Shown: positions 8,915 through 19,622 of the stretch, piece after piece
Numbering within the stretch: position 1 is the stretch's first letter
Layout: the number at the start of each line of letters is the position of its first letter
From: Achatina immaculata
Taxonomy: Eukaryota; Mollusca; Gastropoda; Stylommatophora; Achatinidae
DNA: 64,000 nucleotides
Assembly (NCBI GenBank): GCA_009760885.1
Contig: CM019703.1
Coordinates: 10,666,959 to 10,730,958, forward strand
Direction of reading: 5' to 3'
The notes under the pieces: generated by a model
Database searches by the model: none
What the model was told of the DNA's origin: nothing
What the model saw: only the letters and a program-made list of their open reading frames with translations
Made by a program: the position numbers and the translations under genes

Positions 8915-11152
8915 AGGTCCGGGCGTCCACATGGGCAAAGAGGTAGACACAGCTGGAAGAGCCTTTGTCTTGCTTCTCCATCGTTTTGGAAAGATCCTTT
9001 TACCGGGGGATGGGGACTTGGCCTTGTTCATAGCTGCATGGGTGGAGGAGGAGGAGGAGGACAAAAATGAAATAGGATAACTTAAAAATCCAAAATCATC
9101 ACCATCCTCATCATCGCTGTAGTTTCTGTTGATCACGGTCTTCTTTATATCATCGACCTGCAGGTCTGGTAGTGATTGACTGCGCTTCATAGGTCGGACC
9201 TCTTCTTGGTTCTTATTCTGTAAGCACCGATCAGTCTCCATGGTTATCACAGATTCTGAGTATCCACTGTCACCTCGGCCGACGTAAGAAGTTCTTGAAG
9301 ACCTCTGGGAGCCGTTAGTCTCAGCCAATAGATGCTGATCGCTGCTATCTTCCCTTCTTGAAATGGCCTTGGGATCTGAAACTATGTTAGTGTCAGGACC
9401 ATTCATGCTGCTACCATGTACGTAGACTTTAGAAGAAGCGACAGAAAGACCTGCACTACCAAAGTTCACGCTTGTTACTGGGGTACTGCCAAAGTTCACG
9501 CTTGTTACTGGGGTACTGCCAAAGTTCACGCTTGTTACTGGGGTACTGCCAAAGTTCACGCTTGTTACTGGGGTACTGCCAAAGTTCACGCTTGTTACTG
9601 GGGTACTGCCAAAGTTCACGCTTGTTACTGGGGTACTGCCAAAGTTCACGCTTGTTACTGGGGTACTGCCAAAGTTCACGCTTGTTACTGGGGTACTGCC
9701 AAAGTTCACGCTTGTTACTGGGGTACTGCCAAAGTTCACGCTTGTTACTGGGGTACTATCAAGCTGCTTGGTATAACCGCTGGAAAAAGTTACTGGGGAC
9801 ATGCAGTTAACAGTGGACTCTGTCGAAAAAATCACCACCTCGGTTACTGGGCACAATCGATTACTCCGCGCCTCATAACGACGATCCAAAGTAACGTAAT
9901 CCGTATCAATTTCGCCATGGCTGTACGACTTGGTTATCGGGTATTTAAATTCACGATTGTCTGAGTTATAGGACAAGGTTCTGTTCAGCTGTTGACCGCA
10001 GGAGTTGCATCTTCGAGGTGAAACACTACGGATATTATAACCAGATACGGATGAGTCTATGCTCATGGAGGAATCTTCTCTGGTGTGATGATCGAGTGTA
10101 AAAGAGTCGATTGGCGGCTTGGTGTAAACTGACTGCAAGGACTGTCGTCTGTATTGGCTGGAAACTTCCATGTACAACTGTGAACTTAACTTCATTGGTA
10201 CAGAATTGCTCCGCGTAGCATTGATTTTGTTGCGTGAACGCCCTCCAGTCCGGAGGCTGTCAATATATCCGGGGCTCTCTGTTGTCTGACACATGTCACT
10301 GGTTTCTCCTGGACAGTTGCTGGATCTGTCTCCGCTGGTAAAGTCTTGTTTATTATGGCTGAGGCTAAAATAGCCGAAACTGATCGATGACTTGCTGGTA
10401 AATTCCGGTACAGTTAGATCTCCATTTTCTTGGAGTGAACATACCTCGTTGGAATCCTGCTTATGACTGATCTGTCCTGGTTTGGGTCCAGGGCGATCTG
10501 CGCCGACAACTGAGAAAATGCTGTGATTTGATGAAACAGTTTGCAGTTTCCTAGGATAATACTGTTCGCCATCATCGGCCACAAATGACTTTGAGTGATG
10601 CTCATGCAAATTCTCTAGGGCGCTCAGATTTGTAGACGAGGCGTCGCTGTTATGAAGTAGATTGCCACGACTGCGTAGTTTATTGTGACCAGCAAATCGT
10701 GTATCTACCCACTGTCCATTTCTGATCTGGTTACACTGGTCTCTATAATGAAATGGCTGTGGGTTGCTTGTGTACATATCCAACGTGTTGCAGCGGAACG
10801 TGGACAGAGACAGCTCAGACATTACTGAAGACCGTCTGTGTATTTCCCTTCCGTGCGGTTTGATCTCTTCACAGGAGAAACGCCTGCCAAATCCAGATCT
10901 CTCTTTACATATATACCAATGAGCACCCGGGAAAACAGTTTTTCCCTGTTCCAGTGTTTTATACGAGCAGGGCTGTTCAAAGTCCCGCTCCGGGACGTAT
11001 TCCCCTCGTTGAATGTCACCCTGCGCCTGCTTTTCTCGAAGCCCGTCGCCGGAAGTGTTATCCTTCAGATCATCACTGAAAAGCTCCTGGCGCATGATCT
11101 CCGGTTTCGATCGCGAACCCCGCCCAGCGACGAGGCTGCTCATTAACACCAT
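8912..11152 (-). CDS. Large first coding exon of an unrecognised, serine-rich host protein
   Basis: This is an open frame of 747 codons, by far the longest non-repetitive frame here. The start lies in AACATGG (A at -3, G at +4), and an in-frame TAG sits 24 bp upstream, which supports this ATG. The frame leaves through CCG|GTGAGTAAA at 8911, a strong donor, in phase 0; reading on meets a stop after six codons. The protein is hydrophilic and Ser/Thr-rich with no signal peptide or membrane segment, so probably disordered. Visible motifs: RSNSVP near residue 313 and RSQSLP near 657 (both RSxSxP, 14-3-3 mode-1 consensus), a lone CNSCG near 415, ten STPVTSVNFG repeats at about 465-565, an acidic DDEDGDD, and a basic KRIFPKRWRSKTK close to the exon end. 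I do not recognise the family; a signalling scaffold or regulator is a guess from the motifs. Later exons should lie at lower coordinates or outside the window. Confidence 0.85.
9461..9760 (-). repeat. Coding minisatellite: ten 30-bp units encoding STPVTSVNFG
   Basis: Ten head-to-tail 30-bp units, essentially identical at the nucleotide level including third positions, lie in frame within the host exon. Flanking residues hold diverged relatives (CPVTEVVIF, SPVTFSSGYT), so the array probably grew from an older PVT-x-F type repeat. Identity of synonymous sites points to recent expansion or homogenisation, so length may vary between individuals. The opposite strand is also open through it by chance. 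Confidence 0.97.
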
Positions 11153-11850
11153 GTTCCACGCGACAAACTGACGCTACTTTATGTCCGTAAAACTCGTTCT
11201 TCTTTAAATACAACTGTCAACGTTTATTCCTTTCACGTCTCTATACCCGCCAGTTACCACTGCTTTCACGACCTCATTAAATGTGGCTTCCCTTCAAGCC
11301 GCAAAGAGTTCTACATTTTTAAAATAACCCAACAGAACATTTACACCCGTAAGACCAGAGGGTGGAGAGGGCGGATTGTCAATACTACACGGGAAATTAT
11401 GAATTCACTGGGGGAAAACAGAGAAAAAAAGTAACTCATGAATGTTAAATAATTAATTCAGGAATGTTACTGATGAATTAATAAGGAATGTTTACATAGA
11501 GGAAGGGGTTAACATTCAACTACTATCAAACTCTGAACTTAAAAAAAAAAACTTTATGCTCATCAAGACTTCACTGACTGATATTCAAAAACATTCTTCC
11601 TTCTATACATATTCCAGGTCAAACGATGCTCTGCCCTAAATACATTTTAAAAAAACAACAACAAAACAGAAAAAGTTGGGGGGGGGGAACTTTACTACAC
11701 AAAGAAATCAAAACAGTCTCTAGATTTCACTTGACTTCAATGTACAGAATCTGTAATAACTTTAGAAAGTCAAGCTAAGGTCATATTTCATTTTAAAGTT
11801 CGAGGAAGTTATTATTATTATTATTACTGTGTAGTGATAATATTAATATA
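11153..11850. other. Upstream flank of the host exon, no further gene seen
   Basis: AT-rich sequence that should hold the 5' UTR or promoter of the host gene, or an intron before it. No TATA box or acceptor could be assigned with confidence. Homopolymer G (about 11679) and ATT repeats (11813-11824) are present. Confidence 0.5.
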
Positions 11851-13205
11851 TTCATTCATTCATTCATTTGCATGTCCCTTGCGGAACTTTGCCTCCCTAA
11901 CAGCTCTCCTGTAGGCCTCTCGATTGTGAGCAAGATGGCCTGCTGCTGATGCATCCATTTGCAGATCATCAACGATGTCTTTCAGCCATTTTCGCCTTGG
12001 TCTTCCTCTCTTTCTTTCTCCCATTATGCACCCTTCCAAGACGGTCTTCTCTAAATTATCATGATGTTTAATGTGTCCAAAATATTTAAGTTTTCTCTCT
12101 TTAATCCTCTTTACTAGCCAACTTTCGTCAATATTAAGTTCTTGTAGTGTGGATATATTTGTTCTTTTTTTATGTCCATGATATTTGAAGACTCTTCTGT
12201 AGCATTTACATTCAAAGGCATTTATGTGTTTCTCAGCTGTTTTGTTAAGTGTCCAGGTCTCACAAGCATATATTGCGATGGGAAAGATGCATGCCCTTAA
12301 AAATCTTATTTTTGTGGTTCTGTCTGTTCCTCTCCACAGATTCTTTAGTTGTTTTACTTTCTAAAAAGCGACAAATGTCATCCTTTTAATTTCCCTCATT
12401 GTATCTCCACTACTAGTTAGTAGTGATCCAAGATATTCAAAACTCTCCACTTCTTCCAGTTTTTCCTCATTGATACATATTTCAGCTGCCTTGTTTGTTT
12501 TGTCAGTTGTCATCAATTTAGTTTTCTTCGCATTAAGATAGAGGTTTTGTTCTTCGCTGTTCTTACGGTTTGATATAATTAGTTTTTCCATTCCTTTTTG
12601 TGTTATGGACAGTAATACTGTAACATCAGCATATCTAATCTCTGGTATTTCATAACCTCCAACTGTTATGGCATCGTAATATTATTTGTCTACATCTTCT
12701 CTAACATTCCTTATTGTATTTTCAGTGTACAAGTTAAATAAGTAAGGTGACAATATGCACCCCTGACAGACCCCTTGTTTTATGTCAAACCAAGTTGTTG
12801 TTTCACCATTTATTCTTTCTGTTAGGTATAGATTCACATTAAACTCTCTGCATTTCTCTATTATTAATCTTATATTGAATATATGATCTCGTGATCCTCT
12901 TCCTTTGCCTGAAACCAGCTTTGACCATACTGACTTCTTCTTCTATTTTCTTACGAAGTCTACCCATTATGATTTTTAACAGAATTTTACTGGCATGACT
13001 AATCAGGGCAACAGTTCTGTAGTTTGTGCATAATTTCAGGCTACCCTTTTTTGGCAGCGGTATGAATAGTTCTTTTCCATTCTTGTGGACAAATACCTGA
13101 ATGCCATATCTTTTTACATAGTGCATGATAAATTATTGGACATTCCTTTCCTCCTGCTTTGATAAATTCAGCTGTTATCTTATCACATCCTGGTGATTTA
13201 CCATT
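11851..13205 (-). mobile_element. LINE-A, 5'-truncated, with dead reverse transcriptase
   Basis: Reading 5' to 3' on the minus strand: IPLPKKGSLKLCTNYRTVAL and KAGFRQ of the RT fingers/palm, FDIKQGVCQGCILSPYLFNL, the active-site box as YADV (YADD expected), the thumb LNAKKTKLMTTDK and ESFEYLGSLLTSSGD, then ACETWTLNKTAEKHINAFE, and finally GRPRRKWLKDIVDDLQMDAS with FRKGHANE and a stop. The tail is (AATG)n. Frameshifts and the lost catalytic aspartate show it is inactive. The endonuclease is missing because of 5' truncation. Confidence 0.92.
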
Positions 13206-13461
13206 TTACCATTAATGTATTACTAAATATTAATACTGTGTGAAACGAATTACGAAAACTCGTCATAAAGTATTGAGTGAATGGACATCAATATTCAAAG
13301 TATACACCCGTTGATGGATCTGGGTATCATGAATGCTAGGCTAAGTACTAGGCACTGCCATTTTCTTACTACAACTCTAATAATTATATTTTATGTCGTA
13401 TTTGTATGATCGTATAATAGTACTATTTCTGTCATTTCTTAGCTTCATCTTTCCCATCTCC
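13206..13461. other. No gene recognised
   Basis: AT-rich spacer between LINE-A and S1. No motif recognised. Confidence 0.5.
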
Positions 13462-13800
13462 TTCTTCTTCTTCAGTCTATCTGGAACTGCGAGCTGGTGT
13501 TCTCTGTCGCCGATGCAGTGAAGATATGAGGCACAGTATGGTGTCGGATTGGGAGCGGGTTATAACGGCTATTTGTTTCGATCCCTAGTTGGAGCTATTA
13601 AAAAAAAAAGGCAGGGGCATGTGCAAATACTTCTTTAGCAGACTCCACCACAATGGAGACTACAGCGATACCTGCCAGGCTAGGCCTCTTGCTGGGGGGG
13701 GGGGGGGTGCCAACGGAAAGGTGGGACAGGGTCTTGGTCATCTATGATTCGCCAACCCTGGCGCCAGCATATCAGATAGCGTCTTCACTCTCCCCTCCCC
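13462..13800 (-). mobile_element. S1 dispersed repeat
   Basis: Reverse complement of the S1 anchors: GTATGGTGTCGGATTGGGAG, TTTAGCAGACTCCACCAC, ACAGGGTCTTGGTCAT and GCCAGCATATCAGATA. A TTC run at 13462 on the plus strand marks a (GAA)n tail. A poly-G run near 13697-13707 interrupts the GTTACTGGGG region. Confidence 0.85.
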
Positions 13801-13832
13801 CTTCAAAAGTTAGAAGATGTAAATAAACGGAA

Positions 13833-14085
13833 TATATCATCATCATGTGCCGTGCCGACTGGCGTTGGCTATTATGCTTCTCCAGATTACCCGATCCTTC
13901 ATGCAGGCCATCGGTTCAGTTGGTAATCTCCTCTCACACCATCCCGTCAGACTGTCCAGTATCATTTCTCTTGGTCTTCCTCTTGATCTCCTTCCTTATA
14001 TTTTTTGTTGTTATAATATTTTCAATGCCCCCTCTTCTCATTGCATGTCCTATGAAAGTACATTGTCTCTCTTTTGTTACCTTTC
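13833..14085 (-). mobile_element. LINE-B 3' end
   Basis: In partly open frames the minus strand encodes the end of ORF2: ERQCTFIGHAMRRGGIENII followed by KTKRNDTGQSD in a shifted frame. It ends in a (GAT)n tail. It is near-identical over its length to the copy at 23727-24088 and antiparallel to 51955-52572. 5'-truncated at about 14085. Confidence 0.88.
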
Positions 14086-15104
14086 CATATATAAATATGA
14101 ATATAACCTTTCCATTTTTAAACTTACCAAAGGGATACACAGCAAAAGTGAGTTATAGCAAATTTCATTATTATTATTATTATTATTATCAGAACGCTTC
14201 CAGACAGGAAACTTACATTACACAAGCTGTAGTAATTTAGGTAGCTACGACACTGCAGCGAAAATTTCTATTGAAAACTAAACCAAATGAGCAGCCGGTA
14301 AACACACTGGACTCACTCCGCTACCTGCTGGCAGCGGTCAAGGTTTCTCTGCTCCGGTACCCGGGTACCCTACGAGTTGAACAAACACGGTCCAGTCACG
14401 TACGGGACGTTGAAGAAAAGAAACACACACAAAAGCGCCTCACGATCCAATCAGGTTTTTCTGTGAATTAAACTACAGCGCCTCCTTATTGATATCACCA
14501 CCATGTAACACATTCAAAAATGTTACGGCACAAGCCGGTTACAAATCACCACATTCAAGTAACGGTCCCCACTAAACATTTTTTTGTGTGGTTTTGTTTA
14601 GAAACCAGCTCTGAGCGTCTGCTATAAGCCACATCGTCACGTGACCAAGTGCAAGCCTGGCTATTTTTACGGGGCGTACGTTCCGCCACGCTGGTTGGTC
14701 CGCTAAATGTCCGCAGTTAATGCTCTGCTTTTCTTTAGAATCCCCCATCCCTTTCACGATACAGCATGTGAGACCGTGCGTAATGAATGTTCTGACCCAG
14801 GCCCTGATTCGAACTAGCTCAATGGTTCGTTTAATAAACACCCGCCCTTAGTTCATGTGAATCAAGACCCTGTTTTTTAACATAACTTGGCGAAAGTGAA
14901 CTTCTCGTTCTTCAGTTTAAATATAAGAAAGCAACTCACAAGACCTCTGGGAGTCATGACCCAGAGGGGCCCACCCCCCCTTAGAGTGTCAGGAGTTTAA
15001 AGGGGCCGAAACACTTGTCTGAGGGGGGGGGGGTACTTCCTCTGATGATCTGAAGGAGTTGTGTTGTTCCGCTCTCTACAGTAGAGAGTTTCCTGCATAT
15101 ATGT
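14086..15104. other. No gene recognised
   Basis: It contains an ATT run (about 14168-14190) and a GC-richer stretch at 14270-14850 without recognisable coding features on either strand, plus poly-C and poly-G runs near 14970 and 15023. Confidence 0.5.
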
Positions 15105-15290
15105 CTCATAGGCACATTTCAGTTAAAATATGATGTTAGAACCATAGTCAAGTTAAAATATAAGATCTAAGAGCCATATTCTAATTGAAATATGATATCT
15201 GACTGGCATATTTTTTATTAAAATATGAGATCTTTGAGAGGCATATTCTAGTTAAAACATGACATCCAGAGGTAAATTCCACTTTAAAAA
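15105..15290. repeat. Degenerate tandem repeat, about 43-bp period
   Basis: Four to five diverged copies share AGTTAAAATATGA followed by ATCT.AGA..CATATT. Much older than the neighbouring 38-bp array. Confidence 0.75.
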
Positions 15291-15749
15291 TTGATATCTA
15301 TAAAGAAAAGATAAAGTGAGAAAAAAAGGAACGCATTTTGACACAGACTTAGACAGTTAGAATTAACTTTTTTTTCCACACATTTCTAGGTGCTAAATCA
15401 ATTACAACTTCCTAGTTGTTTTCTGTATTTGCCTGACATCTGTTTAGTTTAGTCTTGCTGTTTGTTCTATACCTCTCGGGTTTACACAGTTAAAGTAAGC
15501 CAGCAGATGGAACATGATGGTGACCATGTGTGCAGTCGTTCACGCTGACTAGGTCTAATTCTCTGTATCTGGTCAGGGGCTAAAAAATCTACCACCATCT
15601 CTCTTGTCAGTACATTCGCCGCAGGCCGCCCTGCCCTTTCTCTTCGTGTCATTTACTTGATGAACCTTAGTAGAGCTTGAATTTCTGTGTTACCACATCT
15701 GCCCATGGATCAGATCAGATATATATATATATATTCTAAATCTTGTCCT

Positions 15750-16206
15750 AATGTGGTATATTCTCAAAGTCTGTCCAAGGTTTTGTTAATGTAGTATATT
15801 CTCCAAACCTATCCAGCGTTTTGTTAATGTAGTATATTCTCAAAGTCTGTCCAGGGTTTTGTTAATGTAGGATATTCTCAGTCTGCCCAGCGTTTTGTTA
15901 ATGTAGTATATTCTCAAAGTATTCCAGGGTTTTGTTAATGTAGTATATTCTCAAAGTCTGTCCAGGGTTTTGTTAATGTAGTATATTCTCAAAGTCTGCC
16001 CAGCGTTTTGTTAATGTAGTATATTCCCGAAGTCTGTCCAGGGTTTTGTTAATGTAGTATATTCCCGAAGTCTGTCCAGGGTTTTGTTAATGTAGTATAT
16101 TCCCGAAGTCTGTCCAGGGTTTTGTTAATGTAGTATATTCCCGAAGTCTGTCCAGGGTTTTGTTAATGTAGTATATTCCCGAAGTCTGTCCGGCGTTTTG
16201 TTAGAC
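15750..16206. repeat. Minisatellite, 38-bp unit, about 12 copies
   Basis: The core is GTATATTCCCGAAGTCTGTC followed by CAGGGTTTTGTTAATGTA. Left-hand copies carry TTCTCAAAG and right-hand copies TTCCCGAAG, so one variant has spread directionally through the array. Confidence 0.96.
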
Positions 16207-17228
16207 GTTGTTTTTATACGGTCTTCTCATTGTCTGTGTAATTTGTTTATACCAATAAAATCTATTTCTTTGTTTGGTCAGTTGATCCCCATTTCTCATA
16301 TCTCCCATATAGTTTGACATTTACATCTTATTTACAACAAAGTAAAGTCTATTTTATCAGATTTTCTGGTAGGATTTTTCCTTCATGCGCAAAGATTTTG
16401 GATCCTTTATTTCTGTTTTGTTTCTTTTCCTTTGTGCGACTAAAAATGTTACCACCTCTGCTTGTATAAAGTGTTTTGTTTTTTTTTCTTGGGGGAGAGT
16501 CCTTAAGTTATGCTGACTTTTAAAAGGAAGTCTTTATCCTTGACATTCGCACCAGTGCTCAACATTCCCAGGCGAGTCCTACTTTTACAACGAAATCAGA
16601 CGTTCAGGGTTAGTAATATACCATAATTTCAGGATATCTTCGCCGGTTCTACATTTATATTGTCTCTTATTCTTCCTTGCACACCCTAAATTTACGTGTT
16701 CTGGGCACTTACGGTTCAGAGAGATCATATTCGCCAACTCCCAGCCCTTTAATTCTCTAATTAAAAAACTAAAATACAAAGAAATATCAACCCATCTATG
16801 TTATTTATGAAAGGGGAAAAATCCGTTTGTAGTTGACCATTCCACCTACATTTTCGCCAAACCTACAACAACAACAACAACAACAAAAGTCCATCTACGA
16901 TCCTCAGATGACACATTCATTCGCGATATTTGTGCGCCTGTTTGCTTTGCTATTTGCAATCCGAATTGACTTGGCGAATTACTCTCATAGTCAAACTGCA
17001 AAAGCTTTCAGACACCGAACGCTTGCTCCTAGCTCAAACAACACAGCAACCAGGCTACTCTGTGGGGACTCGGAATGACAAATTTGATCCCTTCCCGGCG
17101 AAAGAGAAAGTCGTAGAAGTCTTCTAGGCTTCGTGTGAAATAAGTCGACCCAGTCGTCGACCGAAAGGAGGAGGACCAGAAAAGACAAAGAATCCAACAT
17201 TGGAAAATGAGAGAGAGTGAATGATCTT
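16207..17228. other. No gene recognised
   Basis: Mixed sequence with a short (CAA)n run near 16866-16885. Overlapping frames on both strands at 16833-17200 are shadows of each other with no family resemblance. Confidence 0.5.
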
Positions 17229-17275
17229 TAGACAGACAGACAGACAGACAGACAGATAGATAGATAGATAGATAG
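17229..17275. repeat. (GACA)n(GATA)n microsatellite
   Basis: GACA units pass into GATA units. The same transition occurs at 56853-56975 and 57295-57427. Confidence 0.95.
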
Positions 17276-17902
17276 GAAGTCTGGAAGTTTTTCTACCGCT
17301 GTCATTTAACTAGTAACACAAGAGCTGGACATTTGATTCTCTGTCTGTGTTTTCTGCCCCAAATGTCATACTTCATGAGAATGTTACTGTTATGTTGCTG
17401 TATGTGATCGTGTTATTTTGGAGACAAATAAATGCAATTCAGACTAGGTTGCTTCAGTATGTAGCTTTCAGTGACTCGAACGGATGAAATCTGATCTAAA
17501 GTGATTGGTTTAAGTTCACTTTTAAAAAAAAACCGAGTAAAGGGAGAGAATTAACTTAAATCGAAGGTCCGCACATTTCCGTCAATGGCAAAGCCAGCGT
17601 GACTAATTTTTAAGTGATCCCGCCTTTTTAAGTGATTCTAGACTTCTGGTCTTGTTGCAGGTCCAACAGTCTGCGGGCTCTTGTTCCTCTCTTCTGTGCC
17701 ATGTGGTAGCATCTGCAAAGTGTTTTCTAACCGTTTAAATGTTCCCGCTGGCGTGCTGTATATGTTTGGACCTGGCAGAAGGAGAGAGTGGTTCTGATGT
17801 TGTCTAACTGCCGGGGCAATCAAACAGGTGACCCAGTAAAAGTAAACTGGTTAGAGGAAAAGACAGGAAAGGAGGGCAGAGGAAAGACAGGAAATGAGGG
17901 CA

Positions 17903-18003
17903 GAGAGAGAGAATGATCTTTATTTTTAAAAGGTAAAGAATTGGGCACGCAGGCCCGTCTTACATTCTGCCATTCATCACTCCACTCTTCCCACACATTC
18001 GAT

Positions 18004-18034
<31 letters not shown>

Positions 18035-18110
18035 CATCATTCTTTTGAATATATTATCAAAAGAATGATGTAAGATTAAACTATTTCATTCAGAGTATAA
18101 GTTCCAAACT
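17903..18110 (-). mobile_element. LINE-L2 3' UTR fragment with a perfect hairpin
   Basis: It contains TCTTTATTTTTAAAAGGTAA, GGGCACGCAGGCCCGTCTTA and CATTCTGCCATTCATCACTC, the 3' UTR of the CR1/L2-like element seen in coding context at 39795-40505. Inside lies a GT/TA microsatellite and a perfect 15-bp inverted repeat (ACATCATTCTTTTGA at 18034-18048 and its complement at 18057-18071) with an 8-nt loop. Confidence 0.75.
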
Positions 18111-18211
18111 GAAGCTAAAAGGGCATCAGTCCAACACTATGGATGAAATCCAGTCAGAATCACAAGCGACACTGGATGGCCTTCAGGAAAAGGACTTTCT
18201 CTATGATAGAG

Positions 18212-18214
18212 AGC

Positions 18215-18248
<34 letters not shown>

Positions 18249-18250
18249 GA
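18212..18250. repeat. (CAGA)n microsatellite
   Basis: CAGA tetranucleotide run followed by GA-rich sequence. Confidence 0.95.
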
Positions 18251-18336
18251 CAGAGAGAGACAGATACAGAGAGAGAAAGATTATATCAAAAGTATGTTTC
18301 ATGTCTGGCTCATTGATTTAAATACAGCATCTAAAT

Positions 18337-18529
18337 CAGCGGTTCTTAACCTGGGGTGGTGAACACCCAAAGGGTCCAACAAAATGATTTTTTGAGGGTC
18401 CATGAAAAACTATATCAGAACCACACAGGTTTTATTTAATGGTTCATGTTTTAATGACGGTCCCAAAGATTTTAGGCCCCAGAGGAGTGGGCCTTTGCCA
18501 ATTTTTTTTTAAGTGGTTAAGAACAAGTG
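18337..18529. mobile_element. hAT-like MITE (193 bp)
   Basis: Terminal inverted repeats CAGCGGTTCTTAACC (left) and CACTTGTTCTTAACC (reverse complement of right) differ at three of 15 positions. The termini are of the CAGTGGTTCTTAACC type typical of hAT elements. The flanking 8-mers ATCTAAAT (18329-18336) and ATCAAGAT (18530-18537) match at 6 of 8, as an old 8-bp hAT duplication would. No transposase inside. Confidence 0.8.
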
Positions 18530-18554
18530 ATCAAGATAATTATTTTTCAACCCA

Positions 18555-18690
18555 GTGTCAAGTTTAAGGCCTCTATTCGTTCATAACTCAGTTCAGTACT
18601 ACTATTTATACGTGCATAATTCATTTTAGTACTACTTTTTATACATTCAGAACTAAGTTTAGTACTACTATTTATATGCACACAAACTGA
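18555..18690. repeat. Degenerate tandem repeat, about 43-bp period
   Basis: Three diverged copies of TTTAGTACTACTATTTATA preceded by CATAACTCAGT-like text. Confidence 0.75.
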
Positions 18691-19144
18691 TGTTGAATAA
18701 TCACATCAACTGAGTGATAAAAGGCCAGAATGTTAAGACAGGTCTACGTGACAAAGTCCTCGCTTTTTTTTTTTTTTTGAAAACAAAGTTCACACGATCA
18801 TACCAGTGAACCTGCACAGCCTTATCAGTGCCATCAGCGTTGTTATGAGCCGGGGGTTAAAATCTGGGAAAACTTCAGTTAGTAAACATATTCGAGTGAG
18901 GTCATAAGGTCACAGCCTAAGTCATCACACCATAGGATGCCAGTTGGTGAGAATGGCAGGGTTCGCTGGTAGCCTCCACATTCCACGTTTGCATAACTCG
19001 CATTCTTCACAGAGAGTTTCAGGGGAAAGAACTAAATGGATGACAGAAGGAGCAAAGGCAGATTTGGTGCAGTAGGAAAGCAAAACGGTTGATACTGGAT
19101 TTAGTAGTTCAGACACAATACGGTCACAGAGCTCACACGGTAGT
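18691..19144. other. No gene recognised
   Basis: Spacer with a T run near 18766-18778. Nothing else identified. Confidence 0.5.
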
Positions 19145-19480
19145 TTGCTATGTTTTCCTGTTTTCGGCGAGCTTTCAAGCTTCGTCAAGGGATATTATAC
19201 CTACTAATTTGGCCTCTCTTAACAGTGTCCTCTTTACAGTTTCACGTGGTCTATCTCTTTTTCTTTGGCCTGTTGTGTTCCACTTGACAGCTTGTTATGG
19301 GATTCTCTGTTTCTTCTCATTACGTGATCGATATATGTCCATCTTCTTGTACTGATCACACATGAGACAGGTTCACTGATCTGCTTTATCTCTGCGTTGT
19401 TCTTGAATTCATCCCACTTTATATCGAGTAAATTCCTTAGGCATTTGTTTTCAAAAGAGTCTAATTTGTGCTTATGCACG
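19145..19480 (-). mobile_element. LINE-E 3' fragment
   Basis: The minus strand encodes LDSFENKCLRNLLDIKWDEF, then RRWTYIDHVMRRNRESHNKL and SSGTQQAKEKEIDHVKL. This is the RT C-terminal region: the FE.KCLR..L..KW block and the R..Y..HVMRR box. It has no start and no RT core, so it is 5'-truncated. Confidence 0.85.
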
Positions 19481-19622
19481 TGGCCCTTCTAGCAATAATG
19501 TTGGCGCCTTCTTCGAGCAAAAAGCTGAAGTGTTAAAAGAGTTGAACTAACAGGAACTAACGTTCTGAGAAAAAGGGAGCTACGCTTAATTCAGCAAGGC
19601 ATGTACTGTAGTTTTTTACTGT

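Noticed and set aside
9416..9964. Plus-strand frames with AKVHACYWGT repeats
   Set aside because: Antisense shadow of the coding minisatellite in the minus-strand host exon.
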